This document shows, piece after piece, positions 52,055 to 63,572 of a DNA stretch of 64,000 nt. The notes beneath the pieces were generated by a model that was not told the DNA's origin, ran no database searches, and saw nothing but the letters and a program-made list of their open reading frames with translations. How positions within the stretch are numbered: position 1 is the first letter of the stretch; the number at the start of each line of letters is the position of its first letter. Both the position numbers and the translations under genes were made by a program. The stretch spans positions 401,501 through 465,500 of the forward strand of contig JAHXHN010000001.1 of NCBI GenBank assembly GCA_025656675.1. Reading direction: 5' to 3'. Source of the DNA: Candidatus Thiodiazotropha sp. (ex Codakia rugifera). GTDB lineage: Bacteria > Pseudomonadota > Gammaproteobacteria > Chromatiales > Chromatiaceae.

Positions 52055-53292
52055 TCGGTCACCCTCTCAGGCACTGGTTTGGTCTTGTCCATTTTGCTGT
52101 AGATCGGCATTAGCAAGAAGAAAGCGAAGTAGTAGATCGTTCCTATCTGGGCCATCAGCTTATACAGGTCGGTGGTGGGCTGCGTACCCAGGTAACCGAG
52201 AATGATAAAGTTGATCGCGAACAACCAGAGCATGACTTTATAGAGCGTACCCTTGTAACGAATCGACTTTACCGGGCTGCGGTCCAGCCATGGCAGAAAG
52301 AACATGATTAAAATTGAGGCAAACATCGCCACCACACCTGGAAAGGCGGAACCCGCAATCGATGGCACCGCACGCAGGATCGCGTAGAAAGGTGTGAAGT
52401 ACCAGACCGGTGCAATATGTTCCGGTGTCTTCAACGGATTGGCCGGCTCAAAATTGGGGTGCTCGATAAAATAGCCACCCATCTCCGGTGCAAAAAAGAC
52501 CGCTGCAGCAAACAGAAACAGGAAACCGGCCACACCGGCGATATCCTTCACCGAATAGTAGGGATGGAAGGGGATACCGTCTGCCGGTGCCTTGTCGTCC
52601 CAACGGTTACCCTTTGGCCCCTTCTTGATCTCGATACCATCCGGGTTGTTCGACCCCACCTTGTGTAAAGCGATGATGTGAATGAATACCAATGCAGCCA
52701 GTACGAATGGCACCAGGAAGTGGAGTGCGAAGAAACGATTCAGGGTAGCGTCGGAGATGACATAGTCACCACGTACCCAGACACCCAGATCAGGACCTAT
52801 CACTGGCACTGCGGAGAACAGATTGACGATAACTTGCGCTCCCCAGTAAGACATCTGACCCCAAGGCAGCAGATAGCCGAAAAAGGCCGTGGCCATCATT
52901 GCCAAATAGATAATGACACCGATGATCCACAGCAGCTCACGAGGTTTACGGTAGGAACCGTACATCAGGCCACGGAACATATGAAGATAGATCACAATAA
53001 AGAAGGCGGAAGCACCCGTGGAGTGCATATAACGGATCAGCCAACCCCAATCCACGTCCCGCATGATGTACTCAACAGAGCCAAACGCCAGTTCAGCATC
53101 GGGCTTGTAACTCATTGCCAGCCAGACGCCGGTTAGTATCTGGATCACCAGCACCAACATCGCCAGAGAACCCATGAAATACCAGAAGTTGAAGTTCTTC
53201 GGCGCGTAGTATTCGGCCAGATGCTCGTTCCAGACCTTGGTCATCGGATAACGATCATCAATCCAGCCCATAAAATTTTTCATCATACTCAT
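52051..53292 (-). CDS. petB: Cytochrome b (bc1 complex)
   Basis: A 413-aa protein with about eight membrane helices. Heme histidines lie in HSTGASAFFIVIYLHMFRGL and RFFALHFLVPFVLAALVFIH. The Qo site region has FFGYLLPWGQMSYWGAQV and the PEWY-like signature appears as APVWYFTPFYAILRA. It is the core of the bc1 complex. It overlaps petA by one base, and petC by 4. The N-terminus MSMMKNFMGWIDDRYPMTKV is normal for gammaproteobacterial cytochrome b. Confidence 0.96.
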   Translation of the reverse strand: MSMMKNFMGWIDDRYPMTKVWNEHLAEYYAPKNFNFWYFMGSLAMLVLVIQILTGVWLAMSYKPDAELAFGSVEYIMRDVDWGWLIRYMHSTGASAFFIVIYLHMFRGLMYGSYRKPRELLWIIGVIIYLAMMATAFFGYLLPWGQMSYWGAQVIVNLFSAVPVIGPDLGVWVRGDYVISDATLNRFFALHFLVPFVLAALVFIHIIALHKVGSNNPDGIEIKKGPKGNRWDDKAPADGIPFHPYYSVKDIAGVAGFLFLFAAAVFFAPEMGGYFIEHPNFEPANPLKTPEHIAPVWYFTPFYAILRAVPSIAGSAFPGVVAMFASILIMFFLPWLDRSPVKSIRYKGTLYKVMLWLFAINFIILGYLGTQPTTDLYKLMAQIGTIYYFAFFLLMPIYSKMDKTKPVPERVTE

Positions 53293-53888
53293 CAGGCTGC
53301 TCCTCCATCGGCACCAATCAGGATCTTAGTGTCGGAGAGATACTGGTAGGGGGGGATTTCCAGGTTCGTAGGTGCAGGCACACCCGCGTACACTCGACCG
53401 GCCAGGTCAAAGCGGGAGCCATGGCAGGGGCAGAAGAATCCACCTTTCCAGTCAGGGCCCAGATCAGCCGGTGCCACTTCAGGACGATAGGTGGGTGAAC
53501 AACCCAGATGTGTGCAAATGCCGACAGCCACCAGATATTTTTCCTTGATGGCCCGAGTCGGGTTTTTGCAGTATTCAGGCTGCTGACTCGTCTGGTCAGA
53601 AGCGGGGTCGGCCAATTGATCGTCAAGTGATGCAAGATCGCTAAGATTCTGCTCAGTACGATTGACGATCCAGACCGGTTTGCCACGCCATTTGACACGC
53701 ATCAACTGACCCGGTTCGAGCTTGCCGATGTCGGCCTCAACTGGCGCGCCCGCAGCCTTCGCCTTTTCACTGGGGGCCCAGGCCGCCAGGAACGGGTAGA
53801 TCACGAAACCGGCGCCAACTGCTCCGACCGCACTGGTAGCAAGCGTTAGGGTACGCCGCTTTTTTAAATCAACGCCATCTGCGCTCAT
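53292..53888 (-). CDS. petA: Rieske iron-sulfur subunit (bc1 complex)
   Basis: A 198-aa Rieske protein. A twin-arginine-like N-terminus (LKKRRTLTLATSAVGAVGAG) leads to a membrane anchor. The [2Fe-2S] ligands are in CTHLGCSPTY and CPCHGSRFDLAGRVYAG. It is first in petABC. Upstream (53889-54060) are candidate promoters such as TTAGTT-16-TATATT on the minus strand near 53960-53990, not strong enough to list separately. Confidence 0.96.
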   Translation of the reverse strand: MSADGVDLKKRRTLTLATSAVGAVGAGFVIYPFLAAWAPSEKAKAAGAPVEADIGKLEPGQLMRVKWRGKPVWIVNRTEQNLSDLASLDDQLADPASDQTSQQPEYCKNPTRAIKEKYLVAVGICTHLGCSPTYRPEVAPADLGPDWKGGFFCPCHGSRFDLAGRVYAGVPAPTNLEIPPYQYLSDTKILIGADGGAA

Positions 53889-54243
53889 ATATTGGACTCC
53901 CCAGGTGCTGAACGAGCTGGTTCGGGCCTGATTGGTCCGTGCTCAGCCCTTCTATTCAGGACATTAGAATATAGTTAATAAGCCATAAAAACTAACCGAG
54001 CATTTTCCATAATGCAGCTTGATAGGTCAAGGAGGATTCATAAAGCGATAACCATTTAAAGGGTGTATGACAGCCTTATCACAAGACAGACTGGATATTC
54101 GCAATTCAGATCTGCACCTGATTGTGCTTTTTCCGGATACTGTTTCGAAGGGAAGCGTAAGTTCCACTTCCATTTCCAACAATCAGCAAACCCCAGCATG
54201 CAACCCTCTGCCGGCACAAATATTTATGGCCAATAGCAACAAA
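53889..54243. other. Intergenic region upstream of petA
   Basis: About 355 bases between petA and the end of the Nif3-like gene. A/T-rich sequence at 53960-54060 should contain the pet promoter. A 77-codon plus-strand frame at 54067 is not gene-like. No RNA gene or repeat was seen. Confidence 0.5.
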
Positions 54244-54996
54244 TCACACCGGGTTTTCAATATCAACAAAACGACATTCCAGGGCAAACCTTTCCGCTAA
54301 ATGCCGACCCAGGGCCTGCACGCCATACCGTTCAGTTGCATGATGACCCGCCGCGTAATAATGAATCCCCAACTCCCTCGACAGATGTACTGTCGGTTCC
54401 GATATTTCACCTGAAATATAGGCATCCAACCCTAAATCGTAAGCTTCCTGTATAAAATCTTGTGCCGCCCCTGTACACCAGCCTATACGTGCCAAGCGTT
54501 GTTGATTCGGAGCAATATGCTGTGGCTCTCTGGTTAAACATTTACTGAGATGTCGCCCAAGATCGTCTGCGGTGACCGCGTCGGGTAGGGTCGCCTGCCA
54601 GATCAACGGATGATCCGATACCGGAGCAGCAGTCGAATGAAACCCCAGTTGCTCTGCAAACTGCCTGTTATTGCCATACACCCTGTGCGCATCCAGGGGT
54701 AGGTGATACGCCAATAACCCCGTACGCTGTCTAAAAAGTGCGCCTATCCTTTTACCTTTAATCCCACGTAAGGACGCCAATTCACCCTTCCAAAAATAGC
54801 CATGATGCACCAGCAAGGCATCGGCACCCCAACGTTCGGCCTCTTCAATCAGTGCCTGACAGGCAGTGACACCCAGCATGAGTTTACTGACCTGTTCCGT
54901 AGCCTCTACTTGCAGGCCATTTGGACAGTAATCGTCAAAGTCATCAACTGACAATAACTCATTGCAATAGGATTCGAGCGATAGTAGATCAATCAT
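54244..54996 (-). CDS. Nif3-like dinuclear metal center protein (YbgI family)
   Basis: A 250-aa protein. It starts MIDLLSLESYCNELLSVDDF with the family motif YCPNGLQVE, then ADALLVHHGYFWKG and AAGHHATERYGVQALGRHL, which bind two metal ions. It is often called GTP cyclohydrolase I type 2/NIF3. ATG 54996 gives the normal start; upstream frame to 55137 overlaps the protease gene. It is divergent from the DegS-like gene, with 49 bases between starts. Confidence 0.92.
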   Translation of the reverse strand: MIDLLSLESYCNELLSVDDFDDYCPNGLQVEATEQVSKLMLGVTACQALIEEAERWGADALLVHHGYFWKGELASLRGIKGKRIGALFRQRTGLLAYHLPLDAHRVYGNNRQFAEQLGFHSTAAPVSDHPLIWQATLPDAVTADDLGRHLSKCLTREPQHIAPNQQRLARIGWCTGAAQDFIQEAYDLGLDAYISGEISEPTVHLSRELGIHYYAAGHHATERYGVQALGRHLAERFALECRFVDIENPV

Positions 54997-55045
54997 GCTA
55001 TGTTTGCCTGAAAATGGTTTCAAGTTGTGTAGATTACTCAATCCA

Positions 55046-56206
55046 ATGCGTATGCGAAAACTACTTTCATTGTTACTTACAGCTTTGACCGCCGGATTGG
55101 CAGGGGCGTTCGTTGTCATCTTCATGGCACCTGACATGATGCGAATACCGGAATCTGACCTTCAAACAAAAGCACCGGTGTCAACAATTACCCTACCTCG
55201 CCAAAGCGGGCCTTTCTCCTATGCCGATGCAGTGGAGAGAGCAGCATCATCGGTGGTCAATATCTTTACCGCCAAGATCACTACCGAATCACAAGCAATG
55301 CGATTCAAGGATCCCCTTCTGCAACACCTGTTTGGAAATATGCTGCCTGAAAAGACGCGTCAACGTCTTGATACCAGTCTCGGATCTGGGGTCATCATCT
55401 CAGAAGATGGCTATCTATTGACCAATCACCATGTCATCGAAGGGGCGGACGAGATCAAAGTCGTGCTTGCCAATGGCCAGAGTGTGAGTGTCAGCGTGGT
55501 GGGCAGTGATGCGGAATCGGACGTTGCTGTATTGAAGATCGATAGTGACAGTAAGTTGCAAGCGATTCCGATCGATGACTCCAGCGCCCAACAGGTCGGT
55601 GATGTGGTGTTGGCGATCGGCAATCCTTTTGGTGTTGGTCAGACTGTCACGATGGGCATCATCAGCGCCACCGGTCGTTCCCACTTGGGCATCAATACTT
55701 TTGAGAACTTCATTCAGACCGACGCCGCTATCAATCCAGGCAATTCGGGAGGCGCCCTTGTGAATGCCAATGGGGAACTGATCGGCATCAATACCGCCAT
55801 TTTCTCCAAAACAGGCGGCTCCCACGGTATCGGCTTTGCCATCCCGTTTGATCTGGCAAAAGGTATTATGCAACAGCTGATCAGCAACGGACATGTGGTC
55901 AGAGGCTGGTTAGGCATTCAGGGGCAAAATGTGACCGACAAACTGGCGGAGGCATTTGGATTGCATAATGAAGAGGGCATCCTGGTTACCGGTGTAATGG
56001 AAGACGGCCCGGCGAGTAAAGCAGGTTTACGGCCAGGTGATGTTATTACAACCCTCAATGAAACCACTATCGATAATTCACAGCAATTGATGCAGCTCAT
56101 CGCCAGCCAACCACCTGGCACGCAACTGACTATCGGTGGATGGCGTGGTAGCGACCCGGTTAATTTCGAGACAGTCTCAGGAGAACGTCCTGCCCTTGAA
56201 AGGTAA
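55046..56206 (+). CDS. degS: DegS/HtrA-family periplasmic serine protease
   Basis: A 386-aa protease. An N-terminal anchor (LLSLLLTALTAGLAGAFVVI) precedes the trypsin-like domain with His in LTNHHVIEGAD, Asp in ESDVAVLKID and Ser in NPGNSGGALV. One PDZ domain (about 285-370, with GLRPGDVITTLNETT) follows, the DegS plan rather than two-PDZ DegP. DegS senses misfolded outer-membrane proteins and starts RseA cleavage for sigma-E. ATG 55046 (or 55052) gives the anchor. The start is divergent from the Nif3-like gene. Confidence 0.9.
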   Translation: MRMRKLLSLLLTALTAGLAGAFVVIFMAPDMMRIPESDLQTKAPVSTITLPRQSGPFSYADAVERAASSVVNIFTAKITTESQAMRFKDPLLQHLFGNMLPEKTRQRLDTSLGSGVIISEDGYLLTNHHVIEGADEIKVVLANGQSVSVSVVGSDAESDVAVLKIDSDSKLQAIPIDDSSAQQVGDVVLAIGNPFGVGQTVTMGIISATGRSHLGINTFENFIQTDAAINPGNSGGALVNANGELIGINTAIFSKTGGSHGIGFAIPFDLAKGIMQQLISNGHVVRGWLGIQGQNVTDKLAEAFGLHNEEGILVTGVMEDGPASKAGLRPGDVITTLNETTIDNSQQLMQLIASQPPGTQLTIGGWRGSDPVNFETVSGERPALER

Positions 56207-56461
56207 CCTTCTATTACTCTTAATCATCAAGACAGCGATTAGGATGGCTATACTGGAATACAGTAAACAAGGATAAAGGGTAACTATTCAGATCAGCCTC
56301 AGAAAAAAGCGGTTTCCGGGTATTGGCCAAAGGGAGGAGTCAGGCTTTTCCCTTCTGGATACCCCACATGCTAAGGAATAACCATCAACAGCCCAACAGA
56401 ATTGGGGTTGCTGACCAGTTACAGTTTTCCACCCAGCACCGACCCAGGGGATATCATTGCA

Positions 56462-57535
56462 ATGAAACACGCCGAGGAGATCGAAAGGATCATCGACACT
56501 GTCGGCAAGACGCTTGAGACACCGCTCTCACCGACACAGAAAAGCCGTCTGCATCAGGCCTTGATCAAATCCCTTGATGAAACACCCAATGACGGCAATA
56601 AGCCTCAAAACAAGCAGGTCACCATTCTGCTTTCTGACCTGCGTGGGTTTACTGCGCTGACAGAGCGTTACCCGCCTAACACGATTATCAAGATCCTCAA
56701 TTTCTACTTCTCACGCATGTGCGAAATAATTTTTCGTTTTGGTGGGAGTATCGATAAGTTTATGGGGGACTCAATCATGGCCTTGTTCGGCCTTACAGAA
56801 CAAAAAAAGGATGATCTGGAGAGAGCCATTGCCTGCTCGGTAGAGATGCAACGAGCGATGCTAGAGATCAATTCCGAGAATAGCAAGCAAGGCTATCCGC
56901 GGCTTTTTATGGGCATTGGTATCAATACCGGTGCGGTTGTAGCAGGACACCTGGGCTCTGAACTCCATCATGAATACACTGTCATCGGTGACGAGGTCAA
57001 TCTCGCATCGCGGATTGAGGCTTACAGTTTGCGCGGTCAAATCCTGTTGAGCGATCGCTCTCGCAGGCTCGCTGTCGACTATATCGAGGTTGGATCGCCC
57101 AATCAGGTTTCGGTGAAAGGTAAACAGGTGCCGGTCAAACTCTACGAATTACTCTCGACCAACCGGCCACGCTATTTGGAAGTTCCCAGGGTGGAATCAC
57201 GACGCAGCCCACGCATAGAGGTCGATTTCCCGATTGCATTTCAGCCACTAGAGAATAAAGCGGTTTCGGCCCAGAGCTATGCAGGAAGGGCCATTGATCT
57301 TAGTTATAACGGTTTGCAGGCCCATCTTCCGGTAAAATTACAACTCCTATCCGATATCCGCATCACCCTCAATACCTCGCTCATGAGCGAGCAGAGCAGC
57401 CATATCTACGCAAAAATCCTCGATTGTGAAAAACAGCAGGATAGCTGGCTGAGCCGCATGGAATTTACCGGAATCGATGATGCGGGTCAGACCGCGATTA
57501 AGCGCTATATCGACCAAGCGGTGGGACGTCGTTGA
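56462..57535 (+). CDS. Class III adenylate/guanylate cyclase fused to PilZ domain
   Basis: A 357-aa protein. The cyclase domain (about 50-235) has both metal-binding aspartates in LLSDLRGFTALTERY and IDKFMGDSIMALFG, the GIGINTGAVVAGHLGSE loop and DEVNLASRIEAYS. A C-terminal PilZ domain (about 250-357) shows the RRSPRIEV start and the DLSYNGLQ motif, which bind cyclic di-GMP. It could link c-di-GMP to cAMP/cGMP synthesis, an inference. ATG 56462 is better than TTG 56402. It stands alone between degS and murA. Confidence 0.87.
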   Translation: MKHAEEIERIIDTVGKTLETPLSPTQKSRLHQALIKSLDETPNDGNKPQNKQVTILLSDLRGFTALTERYPPNTIIKILNFYFSRMCEIIFRFGGSIDKFMGDSIMALFGLTEQKKDDLERAIACSVEMQRAMLEINSENSKQGYPRLFMGIGINTGAVVAGHLGSELHHEYTVIGDEVNLASRIEAYSLRGQILLSDRSRRLAVDYIEVGSPNQVSVKGKQVPVKLYELLSTNRPRYLEVPRVESRRSPRIEVDFPIAFQPLENKAVSAQSYAGRAIDLSYNGLQAHLPVKLQLLSDIRITLNTSLMSEQSSHIYAKILDCEKQQDSWLSRMEFTGIDDAGQTAIKRYIDQAVGRR

Positions 57536-57568
57536 TAACCCTATGGCTCGATGAATCTCTGTGGATAA

Positions 57569-58957
<1,389 letters not shown>

Positions 58958-59013
58958 TGCCCATCATTTGTTATCCTTACACATCCTAAATCGTATGAAG
59001 TACAAACTGTCCT

Positions 59014-59661
59014 ATGAAATTTGATGCACCCATTACCATTGCGCTTTCCAAAGGGCGCATCTTTGAGCAGAGTCTGCCATTGTTGGCCCATGCCGGCATC
59101 GAACCTGCAGATGATCCTGAGACCAGCCGTAAACTGATCCTCGATACCAATCATGAGCAGGTGAAACTGGTCATTATCCGGGCAACGGATGTACCCACCT
59201 ATGTCCAGTATGGTGCGGCCGACCTGGGTATAGCCGGTAAGGATGTACTGTTGGAGCAAGGCGGGGAAGGGCTCTATGAGCCACTTGACCTTAAGATTGC
59301 CCGATGTCGGATGATGACGGCAGGTTACCCAAACACCATCGAAACCAAAGGACGCCTAAGGGTTGCCACCAAGTATGTAAAGAGTGCTCAACGTTTTTTT
59401 GCAGAGAAAGGTGAGCAGGTTGAAATTATCAAACTCTACGGCTCTATGGAGTTGGCGCCCATCGTTGGGTTAGCCGATTTAATCGTTGATCTGGTAGAGA
59501 GCGGGAATACGCTTAAAGCCAATGGCCTGGTCCCTTTAGAACATATTACCGATATAAGCTCCCGCCTGGTGGTCAACAAGGCCTCTTGGAAAATGAAACA
59601 CAACTTGGTGATGCAGCTTATCAACGCCTTTCGTGAAGCGGTCAATCAACCTACTACCTGA
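59014..59661 (+). CDS. hisG: ATP phosphoribosyltransferase, short form
   Basis: A 215-aa HisG that couples ATP and PRPP in the first step of histidine synthesis. It has [40 protein letters not shown] and [17 protein letters not shown]. It lacks the C-terminal regulatory domain of the long form, so it needs HisZ, which is not in this window. It sits 56 bases after murA and 14 before hisD. Confidence 0.96.
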   Translation: MKFDAPITIALSKGRIFEQSLPLLAHAGIEPADDPETSRKLILDTNHEQVKLVIIRATDVPTYVQYGAADLGIAGKDVLLEQGGEGLYEPLDLKIARCRMMTAGYPNTIETKGRLRVATKYVKSAQRFFAEKGEQVEIIKLYGSMELAPIVGLADLIVDLVESGNTLKANGLVPLEHITDISSRLVVNKASWKMKHNLVMQLINAFREAVNQPTT

Positions 59662-59675
59662 ACACACGAACCAAC

Positions 59676-60986
59676 ATGAGCGAACTACGCCAACTATCAA
59701 CGAACAACAGCAATTTCCAGCAACAACTCGACAAACTGCTTGCCTGGGAATCGGTTTCGGATACAGCTGTCAACGATACAGTTAATCAGATCATTCACAC
59801 AATTCGGAGCAAGGGCGATAGTGCCCTGGTCGATTTCACCAACCGTTTTGATCGTTGGCAGGCGGCTAGTGCGGCTGATCTGGAGATTCCACTGAATCGT
59901 CTTGAGCAAGCCTGGCATACAATTCCAACCACCCAACAGGAGGCCCTGAAGGTAGCTGCCAATCGAGTACGCGCCTACGCAGAGCATCAGACCATGGAAT
60001 CCTGGTCATACACCGAACCGGATGGCACCTTGCTGGGACAGCAAGTGACACCACTCGACAGAGTCGGTCTCTACGTACCCGGCGGCAAGGCCGCTTATCC
60101 CTCCTCGGTATTGATGAATGCCATCCCCGCCAAGGTGGCCGGTGTGGCAGAACTGATCATGGTCGTTCCCACGCCGGACGGTGAACTCAACGAGCTGGTG
60201 CTGGCCGCTGCACATGTGTCAGCTGTTGACCGAGTATTTGCTGTCGGAGGTGCCCAGGCTGTGGCTGCATTGGCTTACGGGACAGAGAGTGTCCCCCCGG
60301 TCGATAAGATTGTAGGACCCGGCAATATCTATGTCGCCACTGCCAAGCGTGCAGTGTTCGGGCAGGTTGGTATCGACATGGTGGCAGGACCATCAGAAAT
60401 CCTGATTATCTGTGATGGGGAGACCGACCCCGACTGGATCGCGATGGACCTCTTCTCCCAGGCGGAGCACGATGAAGATGCACAATCAATTTTGCTTTCT
60501 CCTGATGCGAGCTTCATCGGTAAAGTGAACGCCAGTATCGATAAACTGTTACCGGGAATGGAGCGCCAGGAGATCATTGCTACTGCGCTGCGGGAGCGTG
60601 GCGCACTGATCCATGTAAAGGATATGGATGAAGCCGTTGAGGTAGCCAATCACATTGCTCCGGAACATCTTGAACTCTCCGTAGCAGATCCCCAGACGCT
60701 GGCCAAACGCATCCGACATGCAGGCGCCATCTTCATGGGTAGATATACGGCTGAAGCGATGGGAGACTATTGTGCAGGCCCTAACCACGTGTTGCCGACT
60801 TCACGGACTGCGCGATTCTCATCACCCTTGGGTGTGTATGATTTCCAGAAACGCTCCAGCTTGATCATGGCTTCAGCGGAAGGGGCTGACACCCTGGCGA
60901 AAACCTCTTCGGTGATGGCGCGTGGAGAGGGACTGACCGCCCATGCCCGATCTGCAGAGTACCGGTTTAAATCAAATAAGGGCTAG
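59676..60986 (+). CDS. hisD: Histidinol dehydrogenase
   Basis: A 436-aa zinc enzyme of the last two steps of histidine synthesis. It has [52 protein letters not shown] and [15 protein letters not shown] (zinc and catalytic His/Glu). [19 protein letters not shown] is intact. It overlaps no gene but is 14 bases after hisG. Confidence 0.97.
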   Translation: MSELRQLSTNNSNFQQQLDKLLAWESVSDTAVNDTVNQIIHTIRSKGDSALVDFTNRFDRWQAASAADLEIPLNRLEQAWHTIPTTQQEALKVAANRVRAYAEHQTMESWSYTEPDGTLLGQQVTPLDRVGLYVPGGKAAYPSSVLMNAIPAKVAGVAELIMVVPTPDGELNELVLAAAHVSAVDRVFAVGGAQAVAALAYGTESVPPVDKIVGPGNIYVATAKRAVFGQVGIDMVAGPSEILIICDGETDPDWIAMDLFSQAEHDEDAQSILLSPDASFIGKVNASIDKLLPGMERQEIIATALRERGALIHVKDMDEAVEVANHIAPEHLELSVADPQTLAKRIRHAGAIFMGRYTAEAMGDYCAGPNHVLPTSRTARFSSPLGVYDFQKRSSLIMASAEGADTLAKTSSVMARGEGLTAHARSAEYRFKSNKG

Positions 60987-61104
60987 ACATCATTGGCCGG
61001 CATGGTGCGGCAAGGCCGTACCCTACGTCTGCTTGTAACTGATACCTGTCCTGAAATGGATTTTTATGTATTACTAGTTTAAAGCCTCACTTAGGATCAT
61101 CCGC

Positions 61105-62160
61105 ATGAGCCGTTACTGGAGTCCAACAATCAGTCAGCTCTCACCCTACATACCGGGTGAGCAGCCAAAGGTCGACAACCTGGTCAAGCTGAACACGAAC
61201 GAGAATCCCTATGGCCCTTCACCCCGCGTTATCGAGGCCATCAGGGGTAGCGCGGATGATAGTCTGCGACTCTACCCTGACCCCACTTCCACAGGTTTAC
61301 GCGAAACTGTTGCGGACTACTACAGCCTGACACCGGAACAGGTATTTATCGGCAATGGTTCAGATGAGGTATTGGCACATACCTTCTTTGCATTTTTTCA
61401 ACAATCCCGGCCACTGCTGTTTCCGGATATCACCTATAGCTTCTATCCTGTCTATTGCAGCCTGTATGGTATTGACTACCGGACTATTCCCCTCGAGGAG
61501 GATTTCACGCTCAACCTCGGTCCCTATACCCAAGCCAATGGGGGGATCATTTTTGCCAACCCGAATGCACCCACCGGATGCCTCCTGTCACGGGAGAAGA
61601 TCGAGCAACTACTCAGCCATAATAGTGATTCGGTTGTGGTCATCGATGAGGCCTATATCGATTTTGGTGGTGACAGCGCTGTAAAGCTGGTGGATAACTA
61701 CCCTAATCTTTTGGTGATCCAGACACTCTCGAAATCCCGTTCATTGGCTGGATTACGCATTGGACTTGCCATGGGGAGCCGGGATTTGATCGATGGCCTG
61801 GTGCGGGTCAAGGATAGCTTCAACTCCTATCCGATTGATCGACTCGCCGAAGCGGCAGCAATTGCCGCCTATAAAGATGATACCTTCTTCAAAAAGATCT
61901 GCCTGCGGATTATAGAATCCCGTGAACGACTCAATGCCAATCTGCAGGCATTAGGATTTCAGGTGCTGCCCTCTAAGGCCAACTTCTTGTTTGCAAGCCA
62001 CCCTAAGCTGGATGCGCTGACAATAGCAGCCAGGCTACGCAGTGAGGGTGTGATCGTACGCCACTTCAAACAATCCAGAGTTGAGAACTATTTACGTATC
62101 ACGGTTGGCACGCCTATACAGAATGAACGTCTCATAACGGCACTCAAGCAGATCATTTGA
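61105..62160 (+). CDS. hisC: Histidinol-phosphate aminotransferase
   Basis: A 351-aa PLP-dependent aminotransferase. It has [54 protein letters not shown] and the PLP lysine in [16 protein letters not shown]. It follows hisD by 118 bases, which may hold an additional promoter. Length is normal for HisC. Confidence 0.95.
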   Translation: MSRYWSPTISQLSPYIPGEQPKVDNLVKLNTNENPYGPSPRVIEAIRGSADDSLRLYPDPTSTGLRETVADYYSLTPEQVFIGNGSDEVLAHTFFAFFQQSRPLLFPDITYSFYPVYCSLYGIDYRTIPLEEDFTLNLGPYTQANGGIIFANPNAPTGCLLSREKIEQLLSHNSDSVVVIDEAYIDFGGDSAVKLVDNYPNLLVIQTLSKSRSLAGLRIGLAMGSRDLIDGLVRVKDSFNSYPIDRLAEAAAIAAYKDDTFFKKICLRIIESRERLNANLQALGFQVLPSKANFLFASHPKLDALTIAARLRSEGVIVRHFKQSRVENYLRITVGTPIQNERLITALKQII

Positions 62161-62163
62161 GAT

Positions 62164-63042
62164 CTAGGTCTCCGCCAATAAACGGTCAATCATCGAAGTT
62201 GCCTGTCCCAGATAGCCACTGCCAAACAGGTTCAGGTGATTCAGGATATGGTAGAGGTTATAGAGGGTCTTGCGGGTTGAGTAGCCTGGCGACAAGGGCC
62301 AACCCTCCTGGTAGGCATCATAGAAGCGACGACTGAATCCACCAAAAAGCTCTGTCATAGCCAGATCCGCCTCCCGATCACCATAGTAGACAGCCGGATC
62401 AAAAATGACCGGTTTGCCTTCCATATCGTAGGCCAGGTTCCCTCCCCACAGATCGCCATGTAGCAACGAAGGCTCAGGCTGGTGATCGATCAGCACATGA
62501 AATTGTTCCAGTAACCGCTCTCCCTGACGTTGCAAACTGCCTCGATAGCCGTTGTCTTCAGCCAGTTGCAATTGAAACCCCAGGCGATGTTCCCGCCAAA
62601 AGTCGACCCAATTATCTCGCTGTTGATTTGGTTGATGGGTAGAGCCAATGGTGTTATCTCGGTACCATCCGAAATTTGACTGGCAGGTACGATGCATAGC
62701 AGCCAATTGCTGTCCTGCCAGTTCACTGTTGCCACGACCGGCATGGCCCATCTCGATATATTCAATGACCAGATAGGATTGCCCATTACTCAACCCAAAA
62801 CAGAGCGGCTCTGGCACTCTCATCGTCTTCGTATCAGCTAGCTCTCGAAGTCCGTCGGATTCCGCATCGAACATATCCAGCAATGCAGCACCGTTAAGCT
62901 TGACGAAATAGGTCCGCTCGCCATCCGTCAGACATACACCTGTATTGATACAGCCACCACCGACCCGCCTCGGTTCCAGAGAATTGAACGGCTCCCCCGT
63001 GGTCTCTGAAATATGCTGCGCAATAATTTGCCAATGGGTCAT
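62164..63042 (-). CDS. Fructosamine kinase family protein
   Basis: A 292-aa kinase-fold protein. It shows RVGGGCINTGVCLTDG (nucleotide loop), VKLNGAALLDMFDAESDGLR, the catalytic LLHGDLWGGN and FDPAVYYGDREADLAMTELF. Members phosphorylate ketosamines and help deglycate proteins. ATG 63042 has AGAGGTG about 7 bases upstream, better than the longer frame at 63072. It is convergent with hisC, 3 bases apart. Confidence 0.92.
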   Translation of the reverse strand: MTHWQIIAQHISETTGEPFNSLEPRRVGGGCINTGVCLTDGERTYFVKLNGAALLDMFDAESDGLRELADTKTMRVPEPLCFGLSNGQSYLVIEYIEMGHAGRGNSELAGQQLAAMHRTCQSNFGWYRDNTIGSTHQPNQQRDNWVDFWREHRLGFQLQLAEDNGYRGSLQRQGERLLEQFHVLIDHQPEPSLLHGDLWGGNLAYDMEGKPVIFDPAVYYGDREADLAMTELFGGFSRRFYDAYQEGWPLSPGYSTRKTLYNLYHILNHLNLFGSGYLGQATSMIDRLLAET

Positions 63043-63283
63043 AAAAGCACCTCTTCCCCAGTCACCCGCCACAGTTCAGGCTAGCCATTATTGATAAGTC
63101 CACGCCACTTTTTTTCCACCAGGATTACATGATTCGATATCCAGTAAAAATCCAACTAATTTAGACGGGTAATAGCGTATAAAGGCATAGCTGATTGTCT
63201 CATTCATACCACAGTTTTCGTTAATGCCTGGCAGAACAGCGTTTTATTCGACGTAAGCGGTTACTGACACCCAATGCCATGTC

Positions 63284-63292
63284 TTATGCACA
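63284..63292 (+). promoter_or_regulatory. DnaA-box-like site
   Basis: TTATGCACA matches the strict consensus TTATNCACA. It lies about 170 bases before the cluster at 63464 in the same gene-free region. Confidence 0.35.
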
Positions 63293-63463
63293 CACCATTC
63301 TGTGCTGCATCACAACATCCCGGTTACAGGCTCCGTAACCACATTAGAAGAAAGCGATATACTATAAGTCATTGTTAAATTTACAATTTTGCAAACTGGC
63401 GTAAAACTAGTCAAATTAATAGGAATCCAGTAATCATAAGGCTTTAAGCTCGATAATCAAAAA

Positions 63464-63498
63464 TTACCCACAAAGTTATCCACAGATGTTGTGGACAA
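63464..63498. promoter_or_regulatory. Cluster of DnaA-box-like sites upstream of priA
   Basis: TTACCCACA (63464-63472, one mismatch), TTATCCACA (63476-63484, perfect) and, on the minus strand, TTGTCCACA (63490-63498, one mismatch) lie within 35 bases. The last two are arranged head to head (TCCACA, 5 bases, TGTGGA). They are 75 bases before priA and in A/T-rich sequence. They could allow DnaA control of priA. Confidence 0.5.
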
Positions 63499-63572
63499 AT
63501 AATATTCTCTGTACTCGTCAACCAGTTAGAGAAAATCACACCTCATTTAGGTGCTCATGATACAGTCACAAC

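Larger units (their letters stand above)
63043..63572. other. Gene-free region between fructosamine kinase and priA
   Basis: About 530 bases without a convincing gene. It carries the DnaA-box-like sites noted separately and an A/T-rich block (63350-63500). No tRNA or ribosomal gene was seen. A short minus-strand frame at 63547 overlaps priA and is not supported. Confidence 0.55.

Noticed and set aside
54067..54300. 77-codon plus-strand frame upstream of petA
   Set aside because: No ribosome-binding site or motif, overlaps the end of the Nif3-like gene, and lies in the pet promoter region.
63043..63572. Chromosomal origin of replication
   Set aside because: DnaA-like boxes are present, but there is no dnaA/dnaN/gidA nearby, no GATC enrichment and only four sites; kept only as a regulatory cluster.
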